DNA of 64,000 bases from Rhodopirellula sp. P2 (GTDB lineage Bacteria; Planctomycetota; Planctomycetia; Pirellulales; Pirellulaceae). Location: the NCBI RefSeq assembly GCF_028768465.1, contig NZ_CP118225.1, forward strand, positions 310,001 through 374,000. The letters are read 5' to 3'. The notes beneath the pieces were generated by a model. That model made no database searches, had not been told where the DNA came from, and worked only from the letters and a program-made list of their open reading frames with translations. A program made the position numbers and the translations under genes. Shown here piece after piece: positions 54,415 to 61,986 of the stretch. How positions within the stretch are numbered: position 1 is the first letter of the stretch; every line of letters begins with the position of its first letter.

Positions 54415-54468
54415 CGAGTACGAGCACGAGCACGAGCACGAGGGCGAGGGCGAGGGCGAGGGCGAGGA
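54415..54468 (+). repeat. Hexanucleotide microsatellite (CGAGNN)9
   Basis: Nine consecutive six-base units: CGAGTA once, CGAGCA three times, CGAGGG four times and CGAGGA once. Slippage can change its length between strains. It is not in a supported gene. Confidence 0.85.
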
Positions 54469-54765
54469 GACACGGGGCACTTCGTTGCAGACTCAGAAAC
54501 GGGGGCAACGTCCATCGAAATCACAACGTCGTTTGTGGTTCACAACCAACCGTCGTGCTCGTGTTCAGTGAAACGGTGCGCGTAATCGTTGTCGAATCCG
54601 TGGCACTGAAGGAGCTGCCTCGTCACGCTTGCGTTCCATCACTCCGCTCCATCGATTCCGCTTCCGATCGCGTTGGCTGAGGCAGCCGTGCCCGGGGACA
54701 CAGCGATCGCTTGGTAAGCGTGCCATTCTGTCACACATCCCATCTCGTTTCTTTGAATTTCCCGA

Positions 54766-54780
54766 TGGTCTGAAGGTTGC
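54766..54780 (+). promoter_or_regulatory. Candidate sigma-54 promoter of a universal stress protein gene
   Basis: TGGTCTGAAGGTTGC matches the sigma-54 pattern (TGG, GG-N10-GC, TTGC). The C of the -12 element is 88 bases before the ATG at 54868. Two other units in this cluster have the same spacing. Confidence 0.6.
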
Positions 54781-54867
54781 AACTCTGCCCCGAACAGTGC
54801 GAGCAGGATCGTCCTGGATCCTCGCTCTGTTATTTCAACTGGACACTCTCCTCCTGGGAACTGAACG

Positions 54868-55815
54868 ATGCGAATTCTACTGGCTGTTGACTCTTCGACT
54901 TACGCACAGCGGGCCGTCGAATTTGCATCTCACCTGCCGTTTCGAAAACCCGTTGATTTCGATTTGGTGTCGGTCGTCGCTCCGCCCATGATGGTTGACA
55001 CTGGATCGATGGCGATGCCCTTGGACTTCGGCGCTTTCCTGGACATCGAAACCGACCGCAACCGAGAAGCGATTTCAATTCTGGCAAAGGACTTGGAGTC
55101 CCATGATCACGTCCATTCGGTGCACACCCACGTGCCAATTGGGCCCCCGACCTCTTCCTTGCTGGACGTTGCCGAACAGTGCAACGCCGACCTGATCGTG
55201 CTGGGTGCCATTGGTCACTCGGCCATCGAACGCGTCTTGCTGGGCAGTGTTTCGGATTACGTGGCTACTCACGCCGACACCAGTGCTCTGGTCGTGCGGT
55301 CGCCGCAAGAAGCCAGTCTGGAACCAGGGCTGCAGAAAATCATGCTGGCACTCTCGGGACACCCGGAAGACGAACGCATGCTGTTGTGGCTGAAGGAACT
55401 CAAAGTCCGTCCCAACGTTGAGATTCACCTGGTTCGCATCTTGGATCGGTTCACGTTTTATCGACAAGACCTGCGGCAGCACGCGTCGGCAATCTGGGAG
55501 TCGCAGTATGAACAAGCTCAAACCCAGATCTTGGATTTTGAAACCAAACTGCAGGCTCTGAGCCTGAACACGGAGACACATTTGGTCGAGGCCGACCACG
55601 TTGGCGAAGCCTTGGTCGAATATTCGCGGCGCCATGGTTGTGACTTGGCCGTGACGGGTGACAGCGACAGTGGGCTGCTCACCCGCGTGTTTCTGGGCAG
55701 CACCTCACGTTACGTGCTTCGCCATGCAGCCTGCAGCGTGCTGATCGTTCGGGACAAAGAGGATCGCGCCCAAGCTCACCGTCAGATTGCCGAGCAATCC
55801 ACAACGAGCACCTGA
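54868..55815 (+). CDS. Tandem universal stress protein
   Basis: 315 residues, two USP domains. Domain 1 starts MRILLAVDSSTYAQRAVEFA and ends VLGAIGHSAIERVLLGSVSDYVATHADTSALVV; domain 2 starts KIMLALSGHPEDERMLLWL and ends VTGDSDSGLLTRVFLGSTSRYVLRHAACSVLIV. Both have the Gly-x2-Gly-x9-Gly-Ser/Thr type of nucleotide-binding segment, although domain 2 has Asp-Ser-Asp-Ser in the first part. A sigma-54 promoter candidate lies 88 bases upstream. It converges with another tandem USP gene, with a strong terminator between them. Confidence 0.92.
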   Translation: MRILLAVDSSTYAQRAVEFASHLPFRKPVDFDLVSVVAPPMMVDTGSMAMPLDFGAFLDIETDRNREAISILAKDLESHDHVHSVHTHVPIGPPTSSLLDVAEQCNADLIVLGAIGHSAIERVLLGSVSDYVATHADTSALVVRSPQEASLEPGLQKIMLALSGHPEDERMLLWLKELKVRPNVEIHLVRILDRFTFYRQDLRQHASAIWESQYEQAQTQILDFETKLQALSLNTETHLVEADHVGEALVEYSRRHGCDLAVTGDSDSGLLTRVFLGSTSRYVLRHAACSVLIVRDKEDRAQAHRQIAEQSTTST

Positions 55816-55933
55816 GCCTTCAGCTCAGCATGCTGCAACGACCGCCTGCTCGACGTGCCGCGTCTGACCGTTGAGCAGACTCGCTCACCGAACGGGAAAA
55901 GGCCCCTTTTCAGTCGACAAAGTTCAACCCAAA

Positions 55934-55965
55934 AAAGTGCCTGTCGAGTGAACGACAGGCACTTT
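55934..55965. terminator. Strong bidirectional terminator
   Basis: A perfect 13-pair stem (AAAGTGCCTGTCG with CGACAGGCACTTT) with loop AGTGAA, flanked by A-runs on the left (T-run for the minus strand) and T residues on the right. It serves the two convergent USP genes. Confidence 0.85.
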
Positions 55966-55995
55966 CGCAGGAACCCCTAGTCCATCCTCCGCCAT

Positions 55996-56907
55996 TCAGC
56001 TGAGTGCTGTTTTGGAGCTGGATTCCACTCGTTTGTGCTTCAGCCCTTCGATCATTCGATTCCGAGTGATCCACACGCTGCAGGGCACATGACGCAGCAC
56101 GTACTGCGACGTGCTTCCCAACAAGAATCGGCTGAACTGCGAACGAGGCGTTTCCCCCAAGACAACCAAATTGATCCCGTGTGTTTCCACGAATCGAGTG
56201 ATGGCTTCGCCGTAGTGAACGTCCTCCAGGAAGTGAGTGGTCACATGATCCGACACCTCTTCCAACTGTTCTTTGGCGCGAGCCAGTTCCTTTTTGTAGT
56301 ACTGCACGCAGTTCGAGTCTGCGTACAAGTCATTCAGACAAGCTGCCACCAGAACCACATTCAATTCGGTCTGCCCTCGCCAAGGGCTTTCCATCAGTTC
56401 TTCGAGGGCGGCTTGGCAGGGGCCCGTGCCCTCGTAGCCCAGGCAAACCTTCAACGGTTCCCCATTGGCTGGCAACCCTTCCGGGCGGACCACCAACACA
56501 CTGCAAGGTGCGTGAGTTGCCACAAAGTCGCTGATACTTCCCAGCAACATGCGGCTGATCTGGGAGTGCCCCGTCGCTCCCACAACGACCAAGTCAGCTT
56601 TGATCTCCTTGGCCTTTTCAACAATTGACTCACCGACCACCCCTTCGAGCAATTCCGTCTTCACCTGCACGTTGGCACCCTCAAACAGGAGTGCAACTCG
56701 CTCCAGGCTCTTCATGGCATTCGCACGGTCCTGTTCGTACGCCTTTTCAATCAACTCGTTGGTCGAGTAGCTGGCGTGAACAAACCGCCGGTGCACCACC
56801 GACACCACGGTCAGATCAACAGGATCAAAATGGGGAAGGCGAGCAACAAATTTCGCCGTTTCTTCCGATGGTTTCGACCCATCAATGGCTAGCAAAACAT
56901 TGCGCAT
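55996..56907 (-). CDS. Tandem universal stress protein
   Basis: 303 residues from ATG 56907; the upstream ATG at 56955 falls before the usual USP start MRNVLLAIDGSKPSEET. Domain 1 ends VVGATGHSQISRMLLGSISDFVATHAPCSVLVV; domain 2 starts KVCLGYEGTGPCQAALEEL and ends VLGETPRSQFSRFLLGSTSQYVLRHVPCSVWI. The domain 2 binding loop has Pro-Arg in place of the usual Gly-His, so nucleotide binding there may differ. A near-perfect sigma-54 promoter lies 88 bases upstream. It is divergent from the DUF442 gene. Confidence 0.92.
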   Translation of the reverse strand: MRNVLLAIDGSKPSEETAKFVARLPHFDPVDLTVVSVVHRRFVHASYSTNELIEKAYEQDRANAMKSLERVALLFEGANVQVKTELLEGVVGESIVEKAKEIKADLVVVGATGHSQISRMLLGSISDFVATHAPCSVLVVRPEGLPANGEPLKVCLGYEGTGPCQAALEELMESPWRGQTELNVVLVAACLNDLYADSNCVQYYKKELARAKEQLEEVSDHVTTHFLEDVHYGEAITRFVETHGINLVVLGETPRSQFSRFLLGSTSQYVLRHVPCSVWITRNRMIEGLKHKRVESSSKTALS

Positions 56908-56994
56908 GACTTCGACTCCTAGAAATGAAATGCGATCCCAATTGACCAATGGCATCGCCCGATCGCTGGTAGCGGTGACCCAGCCACCAAAATC

Positions 56995-57009
56995 GCAATC
57001 TTGGTGCCA
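56995..57009 (-). promoter_or_regulatory. Sigma-54 promoter of a universal stress protein gene
   Basis: On the minus strand the sequence reads TGGCACCAAGATTGC, close to the consensus TGGCACG-N4-TTGC. The -12 C is 88 bases before the ATG at 56907. This is the best of the three candidates. Confidence 0.75.
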
Positions 57010-57060
57010 AAGCGTTCAAACTGGAATTTCGCGAAACAATCGAGCCGAAGTGCGCTGATG

Positions 57061-57076
57061 GTCACACAAGTGAGAC
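57061..57076. promoter_or_regulatory. Imperfect dyad between divergent sigma-54 promoters
   Basis: GTCACACAAGTGAGAC pairs with its reverse complement at 12 of 16 positions (GTCnCACnnGTGnGAC). It lies 52 bases upstream of one promoter and 96 of the other, as expected for an activator site. The half-site GTCACACA also occurs at 54730-54737 upstream of the third promoter. Weak evidence. Confidence 0.3.
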
Positions 57077-57171
57077 AGCAAAAAGCACAGTCCCTCCATC
57101 ACGGTCTGGCCCCATTTTCCATGGTCAAAGCTCATTCACGACGCCTCCAAGTGTTTTTTCATGGCCGAATC

Positions 57172-57186
57172 TGGAATGCCAGTTGC
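57172..57186 (+). promoter_or_regulatory. Candidate sigma-54 promoter of the DUF442-dioxygenase unit
   Basis: TGGAATGCCAGTTGC fits TGG, GG-N10-GC and TTGC. The -12 C is 86 bases before the ATG at 57272. Confidence 0.6.
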
Positions 57187-57271
57187 GTCAGTCCCAGGAA
57201 GTCTCCGCAACTCGTCTTTCGAGCTTGTTTCGAGCTTGCGAATCTTCCCCTCACCGCACCAGGAATCCCCC

Positions 57272-57742
57272 ATGTCGAATCGAATGAAATTCAACGATCA
57301 ACTCACTGTTGCCGCACAGCCCAGCGAAACCGAACTGAAGCAATTGCCGGAGCAGGGCTTTCAGTCGGTCATCAACTTCCGCACCACCGGGGAAGAGGAG
57401 CAGCCCTTGTGCCCAGATGCGGAAGCCGAAGTTGTGCGATCGGCCGGCCTGAAGTACCTGCACGTCCCGGTCTCGATGGATGGAATGGACGAACAGAAGG
57501 TGGATCAATTCCGAGAACAGTATCAGTCGCTTCCCAAACCGGTTTTGGCTCACTGCAAAAGCGGCAAGCGGGCCGGGGCAATGATGATGATGCACACCGC
57601 GGTGGAACAGGGCATCTCGGGCGACCAAGCACTCGAGCAAGCCAAGGAGATGGGGTTTGAGTGTGACAAACCCGAACTGGAGCAGTTCGTGAAGCAATAC
57701 GTCGACACCCGAACCCAAGCCACCGCGAACGGATCCTCTTGA
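57272..57742 (+). CDS. DUF442 (BLH) phosphatase-like protein
   Basis: 156 residues from ATG 57272; an upstream start at 57161 lacks protein character. The fold begins FNDQLTVAAQPSETELKQLPEQGFQSVINFR, typical of the beta-lactamase hydrolase-like protein phosphatase domain. The signature loop is LAHCKSGKRAGA with Cys95 and Arg100 (Cys-x4-Arg, as in this family). In other bacteria this domain is linked to sulfide or persulfide dioxygenases, sometimes in one chain, and here a dioxygenase gene follows by 115 bases. It may act on a sulfur compound rather than phosphotyrosine; this is inference. Confidence 0.88.
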   Translation: MSNRMKFNDQLTVAAQPSETELKQLPEQGFQSVINFRTTGEEEQPLCPDAEAEVVRSAGLKYLHVPVSMDGMDEQKVDQFREQYQSLPKPVLAHCKSGKRAGAMMMMHTAVEQGISGDQALEQAKEMGFECDKPELEQFVKQYVDTRTQATANGSS

Positions 57743-57856
57743 AACTCCAGACCCAGCGGGTCATTCGCTGCTGCGGAGGCCGGCGAAGTTCAGTGACGAA
57801 CCTCGCTGGGCTGATTGTTCCGACACCGATCCTTCCCTGAGCTTCAGGCGACTCTG

Positions 57857-59257
57857 ATGAGCATGATTTTTGAAACGATTCAAACCGAAGGAATCTCGCA
57901 GTTGTCCTATCTGATTGGAGACGATAGCACGGGAACCGCTGCGGTCATCGACCCGCAACCCAACGTGGAATCCTACCTTCGCCTCAGTCGCCAGCACGGG
58001 GTCGCGATCACGCACATCTTCGAGACTCACATTCACGCGGACTTCATGAGCGGAGCGTGTGAACTTCAGTCCCGACTCGGCAACGCGAAGATTTTCGCGA
58101 GCGGCGAAGGCGATGCCAGCTACGAATTTGATGTTCAGCAAATCAAAGGCGGAGATTCATTTGGCTTTGGCTCCACGACGCTGACGGCTCGGCACACCCC
58201 GGGTCACACGCCAGAACACCTCTCCTATGAACTGGCTGATTCTGATTCACCGAACGAGCCATGGGGCGTGCTCAGCGGTGACTCATTGTTTGTCGGATCC
58301 GCTGGTCGCCCCGATTTATTGGGGGCAGAGGAAACCGAAGAACTCACCAAGCAACTGTTCTCGACGCTCCGTGATTACTACCTGAATCTGGCCGATCACG
58401 TCATCGTCTACCCCTGTCATGGTGCGGGTTCCGCGTGTGGAGCCGACATCGGCGAGCGGCCGATGACGACCATCGGCCAGGAACGCAAGAACAATGCGTT
58501 CCTGCAGCACGAGAACTTCGAGGAATTCGAAAAGTTTGTCAGCGACGGCGCCCCTCCGGTTCCTCATCACTACCCGATCCTCAAAAAGATCAATGCGAAA
58601 GGGCCCCAGCTGATTGGCCGCGCTCCCGTCGTGCCGGGGCTTCCTCCCACAGAATTTCAAGAGGCGATTCAATCCGGCGCAGCACAACTGGTCGACACAC
58701 GTCAAATGCTCGCGTTCGGTGGAGGCCACATTGCCGGCGCGATGAACTTGGGTGACCGGCCTGAATTGTCGGTCTGGGCCGGGGACATGCTCGACTACGA
58801 TCGCCCCATCTTGCTGGTTGTTGAGGATGAAACTCGATTGGACTGGGTCACTTGGCATTTTGCGATCGTTGGACTGCATCGCTTCGCCGGCTACCTCGTC
58901 GGCGGCATGAAGGCCTGGAACAATGCAGGTCTTCCGCTGTCGATGACTCCACAACTCACCGTCCACGATCTGCACCAACACCAGAGCGACTTTCAAATCC
59001 TGGACGTTCGTGCGCCGTCTGAATACCAATCCAACCGAATTTCAGGAGCGAAGCATTGTTACGTCGCCGAGATGCGAAGCGGCGTCAACGGCGAGCTGGA
59101 TTTGAGCCGCGACGATCCAGTCGCGGTTTACTGCGGCAGTGGGTATCGAGCGAGCATCGCGGCGAGTGTCTTGGAACGGAACGGATTTCAGCGTGTCCAC
59201 AACGTGCCCGGCAGCATGAGTGCCTGGAAAAACGCCGGCTACTCCATCGAAAAGTAG
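57857..59257 (+). CDS. Persulfide dioxygenase-like MBL protein fused to two rhodanese domains
   Basis: 466 residues from ATG 57857. The metallo-beta-lactamase domain (1-245) has ETHIHADFMSG with His58, His60 and Asp62, then ARHTPGHTPEHLSYEL and GDSLFVGSAGRPDL; the ADF motif is that of glutathione/CoA persulfide dioxygenases. The first rhodanese domain (about 270-350) has no active Cys (LLVVEDETRLDW). The second (about 375-465) has the Cys in AVYCGSGYRASIAASV. The enzyme would oxidise persulfide to sulfite, and the rhodanese would transfer sulfur. It follows the DUF442 gene and shares its sigma-54 promoter candidate. Confidence 0.92.
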   Translation: MSMIFETIQTEGISQLSYLIGDDSTGTAAVIDPQPNVESYLRLSRQHGVAITHIFETHIHADFMSGACELQSRLGNAKIFASGEGDASYEFDVQQIKGGDSFGFGSTTLTARHTPGHTPEHLSYELADSDSPNEPWGVLSGDSLFVGSAGRPDLLGAEETEELTKQLFSTLRDYYLNLADHVIVYPCHGAGSACGADIGERPMTTIGQERKNNAFLQHENFEEFEKFVSDGAPPVPHHYPILKKINAKGPQLIGRAPVVPGLPPTEFQEAIQSGAAQLVDTRQMLAFGGGHIAGAMNLGDRPELSVWAGDMLDYDRPILLVVEDETRLDWVTWHFAIVGLHRFAGYLVGGMKAWNNAGLPLSMTPQLTVHDLHQHQSDFQILDVRAPSEYQSNRISGAKHCYVAEMRSGVNGELDLSRDDPVAVYCGSGYRASIAASVLERNGFQRVHNVPGSMSAWKNAGYSIEK

Positions 59258-59309
59258 CCAGCGATGTTCATCCTGCATCTTGCCCGCTCCAACCCCGTCA
59301 AGTTGCACG

Positions 59310-59702
59310 TCATTCACGAGCAAGCAGCACCAGAATGCAACTGCCGTCGTCGATCACGCTCAGCCCGGCCTGGCGAGCTGCATGGCTGGCTCCGTCGTCC
59401 TCCGCACCGGGTTGCATCCAAAGGTGCTTCACGCCCGCTTCGATCGCGTCAGCGACCACTTTGCGAGTCACCTCCGGCGGAGTGATGATCGAAACCGCCT
59501 CGGGCACCGTCGGCAAATCTTGAAGCCGCGGGTAGGCCTGATGCCCCTCAATCTCTTCCGTGATCGGATTGAGCGGGTACGCGATCCGCCCGGATCCAAT
59601 CAGAGCCCGGAAGACCTTGTTGCCGTACTTGTGCTGGCGAGCAGAAGCCCCCGCGACGGCAAAGGTGGAAGCGGAGAGAAACATGGAAATGGCATCGCTC
59701 AT
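59310..59702 (-). CDS. CoA-binding domain protein
   Basis: 130 residues, a single CoA_binding_2 Rossmann domain. It starts ISMFLSASTFAVAGASARQHKYGNKVFR and has IAYPLNPITEEIEGHQAYPRLQDLP and VKHLWMQPGAED, all typical. The role of such proteins is not firmly known; they resemble the CoA-binding domain of succinyl-CoA synthetase. It lies 52 bases after the MerR gene on the same strand, so they may be cotranscribed. Confidence 0.9.
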   Translation of the reverse strand: MSDAISMFLSASTFAVAGASARQHKYGNKVFRALIGSGRIAYPLNPITEEIEGHQAYPRLQDLPTVPEAVSIITPPEVTRKVVADAIEAGVKHLWMQPGAEDDGASHAARQAGLSVIDDGSCILVLLARE

Positions 59703-59754
59703 GATGCGACCTCGAATGATGGTTGAAACAGGTTGTACGATGGACCAGCGGCCT

Positions 59755-60582
59755 TCAGGAAACGTCCTTCGAAATCAGAAATACAATCTCGGTGAGATAC
59801 TTCTTGGGATTGCCTCGGAAGATCATCCCGGGTCCTTTGTGGTAAATCTCTCGCGTCGGCAAGTGGTAGTTCAGCGACTGCGTTTTCGCATGCTTGATGA
59901 TTTTCTCGTAGGACCGACCAATCTCTTCGTATGGTCCCAAATGCATCAACGACAGCGCTCGTCCGCCAGGCAGTTCTCGGACGATGATCTCGTCGCTTGA
60001 TTCGCCTTTCTTCACCGGCAGGCAAGCCTCGAAGTCGGCGTCCGCTTCTTTGTATTCGGTGTCATGGTGCAACAACATGGGTTTGCCATTGATGAAACGC
60101 CCCAGTCGACGGCCAATTTTCGCGAATCCTTTGCCGCATTCGCGGTAGGCCCCCTGCATGCGAATGCTCGCGATCAAACATGGGTCGACGTTCTTTTCCT
60201 CGACGGCGTAGCTGGTCTGGTTCATCGTTTGGGTGGCCTCGGTTTCATGGACAATGATTTGATCGAGCAACCCTGCAATGTCGCGATCCTTTTTCATCCG
60301 TTCTTTGATCACAGCTCGCTGGGACCTCAAACGTTCGACAATGTCGGCATCGTCACTGTGGTTGCTCAGTATTTCTCGAACGTCAGCCACAGAGAATTCC
60401 AGCTCACGAAGCTGAGCAATCACCCGTGCCGTGTCGACCTGCGTTTCCGAGTAATAGCGGTACCCGCTTCCGACTTCGACGCGACAAGGCGTTAGAACGC
60501 CCTGCTGGTGATAAAACCGGAGTGACTTGATCGTCAGCCCGGTCATCTTGGAAAATTCGCCTATGCTGAACATTTCCGCCAT
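59755..60582 (-). CDS. MerR-family regulator with GyrI-like effector domain
   Basis: 275 residues from ATG 60582 (MAEMFSIGEF). The MerR HTH is FSIGEFSKMTGLTIKSLRFYHQQGVL with the wing GSGYRYYSETQ, and a coiled-coil dimer helix follows (to about 110). Residues from about 125 form a GyrI/BmrR-like small-molecule binding domain (PCLIASIRMQGAYRECG, ALSLMHLGPYEEIGRSYEKI, EIYHKGPG). It would twist a promoter with a long spacer, often its own. Two promoters are close: its own and that of the divergent rhodanese gene. Confidence 0.92.
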   Translation of the reverse strand: MAEMFSIGEFSKMTGLTIKSLRFYHQQGVLTPCRVEVGSGYRYYSETQVDTARVIAQLRELEFSVADVREILSNHSDDADIVERLRSQRAVIKERMKKDRDIAGLLDQIIVHETEATQTMNQTSYAVEEKNVDPCLIASIRMQGAYRECGKGFAKIGRRLGRFINGKPMLLHHDTEYKEADADFEACLPVKKGESSDEIIVRELPGGRALSLMHLGPYEEIGRSYEKIIKHAKTQSLNYHLPTREIYHKGPGMIFRGNPKKYLTEIVFLISKDVS

Positions 60583-60719
60583 CCTACGGCCTCCTCCAAA
60601 GGGAGAGTCAAACGCTAAACCCGAGGATTCCCTGGTTTCTCCAGTGCCTCCATGAGCCAACAATGTATCTGCTCACGCACTCCCATTTGGTTGGAGCTTC
60701 GGCCCGTTAGGAATCACCC

Positions 60720-61202
60720 ATGATTTGGCTATCCGAACAATTCGTCCTCTGGCTCAACCGGATCGCTCCCTTCATCGGATTGACTCGCGTGGAAGAGATC
60801 TCGACCGAGGAGCTCGCCAGACGACTGGAACAGAACGATCCATCGATCGTTCTCGTCGACGTTCGATCTGAACCCGAGAGGAATGTGTCGCACATTCCAG
60901 GCTCCATCTCCCGCGACGAATTCCAGTCACGCCAGCGAGAGTTCCAAAATCGCACCGTGGTTGCCTCGTGCACCATCGGCGGCCGCAGCTGGATCTTTGC
61001 ACAACGTTGCCTGCGACGCGGAATGAAGGCTCGCAACTACCGCTCCGGGATCTTGGGATGGTGCGAATCCGGCGGCGAGCTCGTGTCAGCTGATGGCACG
61101 CGGACGCAACGTGTTCACACCCACAATCGGTTCCTCCGCGCACCCGCTGGTTATGAAAGTGCGACGAAGCGGCACACCACGGCTAGCAAAGCGAGCGAAT
61201 GA
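60720..61202 (+). CDS. Rhodanese-domain protein
   Basis: 160 residues. The rhodanese core begins EISTEELARRLEQNDPSIVLVDVRSEPERNVSHIPGSI, and the active loop is VVASCTIGGRSWIFA with the Cys at about 88. Residues 1-20 (QFVLWLNRIAPFIGL) form a short hydrophobic helix that could tether it to a membrane. The C-terminal 35 residues are basic and probably disordered. It lies divergent from the MerR gene and upstream of nrfHA by 164 bases. Confidence 0.85.
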   Translation: MIWLSEQFVLWLNRIAPFIGLTRVEEISTEELARRLEQNDPSIVLVDVRSEPERNVSHIPGSISRDEFQSRQREFQNRTVVASCTIGGRSWIFAQRCLRRGMKARNYRSGILGWCESGGELVSADGTRTQRVHTHNRFLRAPAGYESATKRHTTASKASE

Positions 61203-61366
61203 GCACACCCAATGGACGTCGCTCGAGAAGCTTGGTTCAAGTTGCGCGTTTGCACGCAAATATTGACTCATGAGCTGTTTCCCGCTCCGGCGAAACTGCT
61301 ACATTCCGGCTCACCAAGCGAGTCAGCATCCGACCTGCTTGGATCACGCAAAAGGAATGGATCATC

Positions 61367-61903
61367 ATGCGATCTGCCACCGCCGATCCATCGGAACCGA
61401 CGCCAAGCACGACTGCGGGAAAGAAGCGGTTCCCCAAAATTGCCATGCTCTTCTGCGTTGCCCTGGGACTGCTCGCCGGAATCGGCACGTTCACGTTCGG
61501 GTACGGGAAAGGCGCCAGCTATCTGAGCAACACCCCCGAAACCTGCGTCAATTGCCACGTGATGCAATCGCACTTTGATTCTTGGCAGCAGAGTTCTCAC
61601 CACCATGTTGCCGTTTGCAATGACTGTCACTTGCCGCACGACAAAATCGGCAAATGGATCGTCAAAGGTGACAATGGATTTTTCCACTCCTTGGCATTCA
61701 CCCTGGGTGGCTATTCCGATCCGATTGAAATCAAACCACGCAACCGCCGGGTCACTCAGAGCACCTGCGTGGACTGCCATCGTGATTTTGTGCACGCGTT
61801 GCTGCCGGCGACCCCGCAAGGTGACATGCAGAACTGCGTCCACTGCCATGCCGACGTTGGCCACGCGGGCCACGGCAAAGTGGACTGGATGCATCCGCGT
61901 TGA
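61367..61903 (+). CDS. nrfH: NrfH: tetrahaem membrane quinol dehydrogenase
   Basis: 178 residues. An N-terminal membrane anchor (IAMLFCVALGLLAGIGTFTFGYG) is followed by four CxxCH motifs: CVNCH, CNDCH, CVDCH and CVHCH. The segment TPETCVNCHVMQSHFDSWQQSSHH, with Met near the first haem, is characteristic of the NapC/NirT/NrfH family. It takes electrons from menaquinol and gives them to NrfA. The nrfA start lies 83 bases downstream. Confidence 0.95.
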   Translation: MRSATADPSEPTPSTTAGKKRFPKIAMLFCVALGLLAGIGTFTFGYGKGASYLSNTPETCVNCHVMQSHFDSWQQSSHHHVAVCNDCHLPHDKIGKWIVKGDNGFFHSLAFTLGGYSDPIEIKPRNRRVTQSTCVDCHRDFVHALLPATPQGDMQNCVHCHADVGHAGHGKVDWMHPR

Positions 61904-61986
61904 CACCGTCTTCGGTATCAACCTCGTTCTTTGACGCACTCTCCCATTCGACCTCTTCTTTCAATCTACGTTCGCAAAGGTTTGTC

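Larger units (their letters stand above)
53782..54867. other. Repeat-rich non-coding region
   Basis: About 1.1 kb without a supported gene. It contains a near-identical tandem duplication (53831-54150), a hexamer repeat (54415-54468) and a sigma-54 promoter candidate (54766-54780). The longest frames here (for example 54220-54585) translate to Arg-Ala and Arg-Gly runs from the hexamer and are rejected. Confidence 0.6.

Noticed and set aside
54220-54585. Frame with Arg-Ala and Arg-Gly runs
   Set aside because: The runs come from the hexamer microsatellite; there is no signal or domain.
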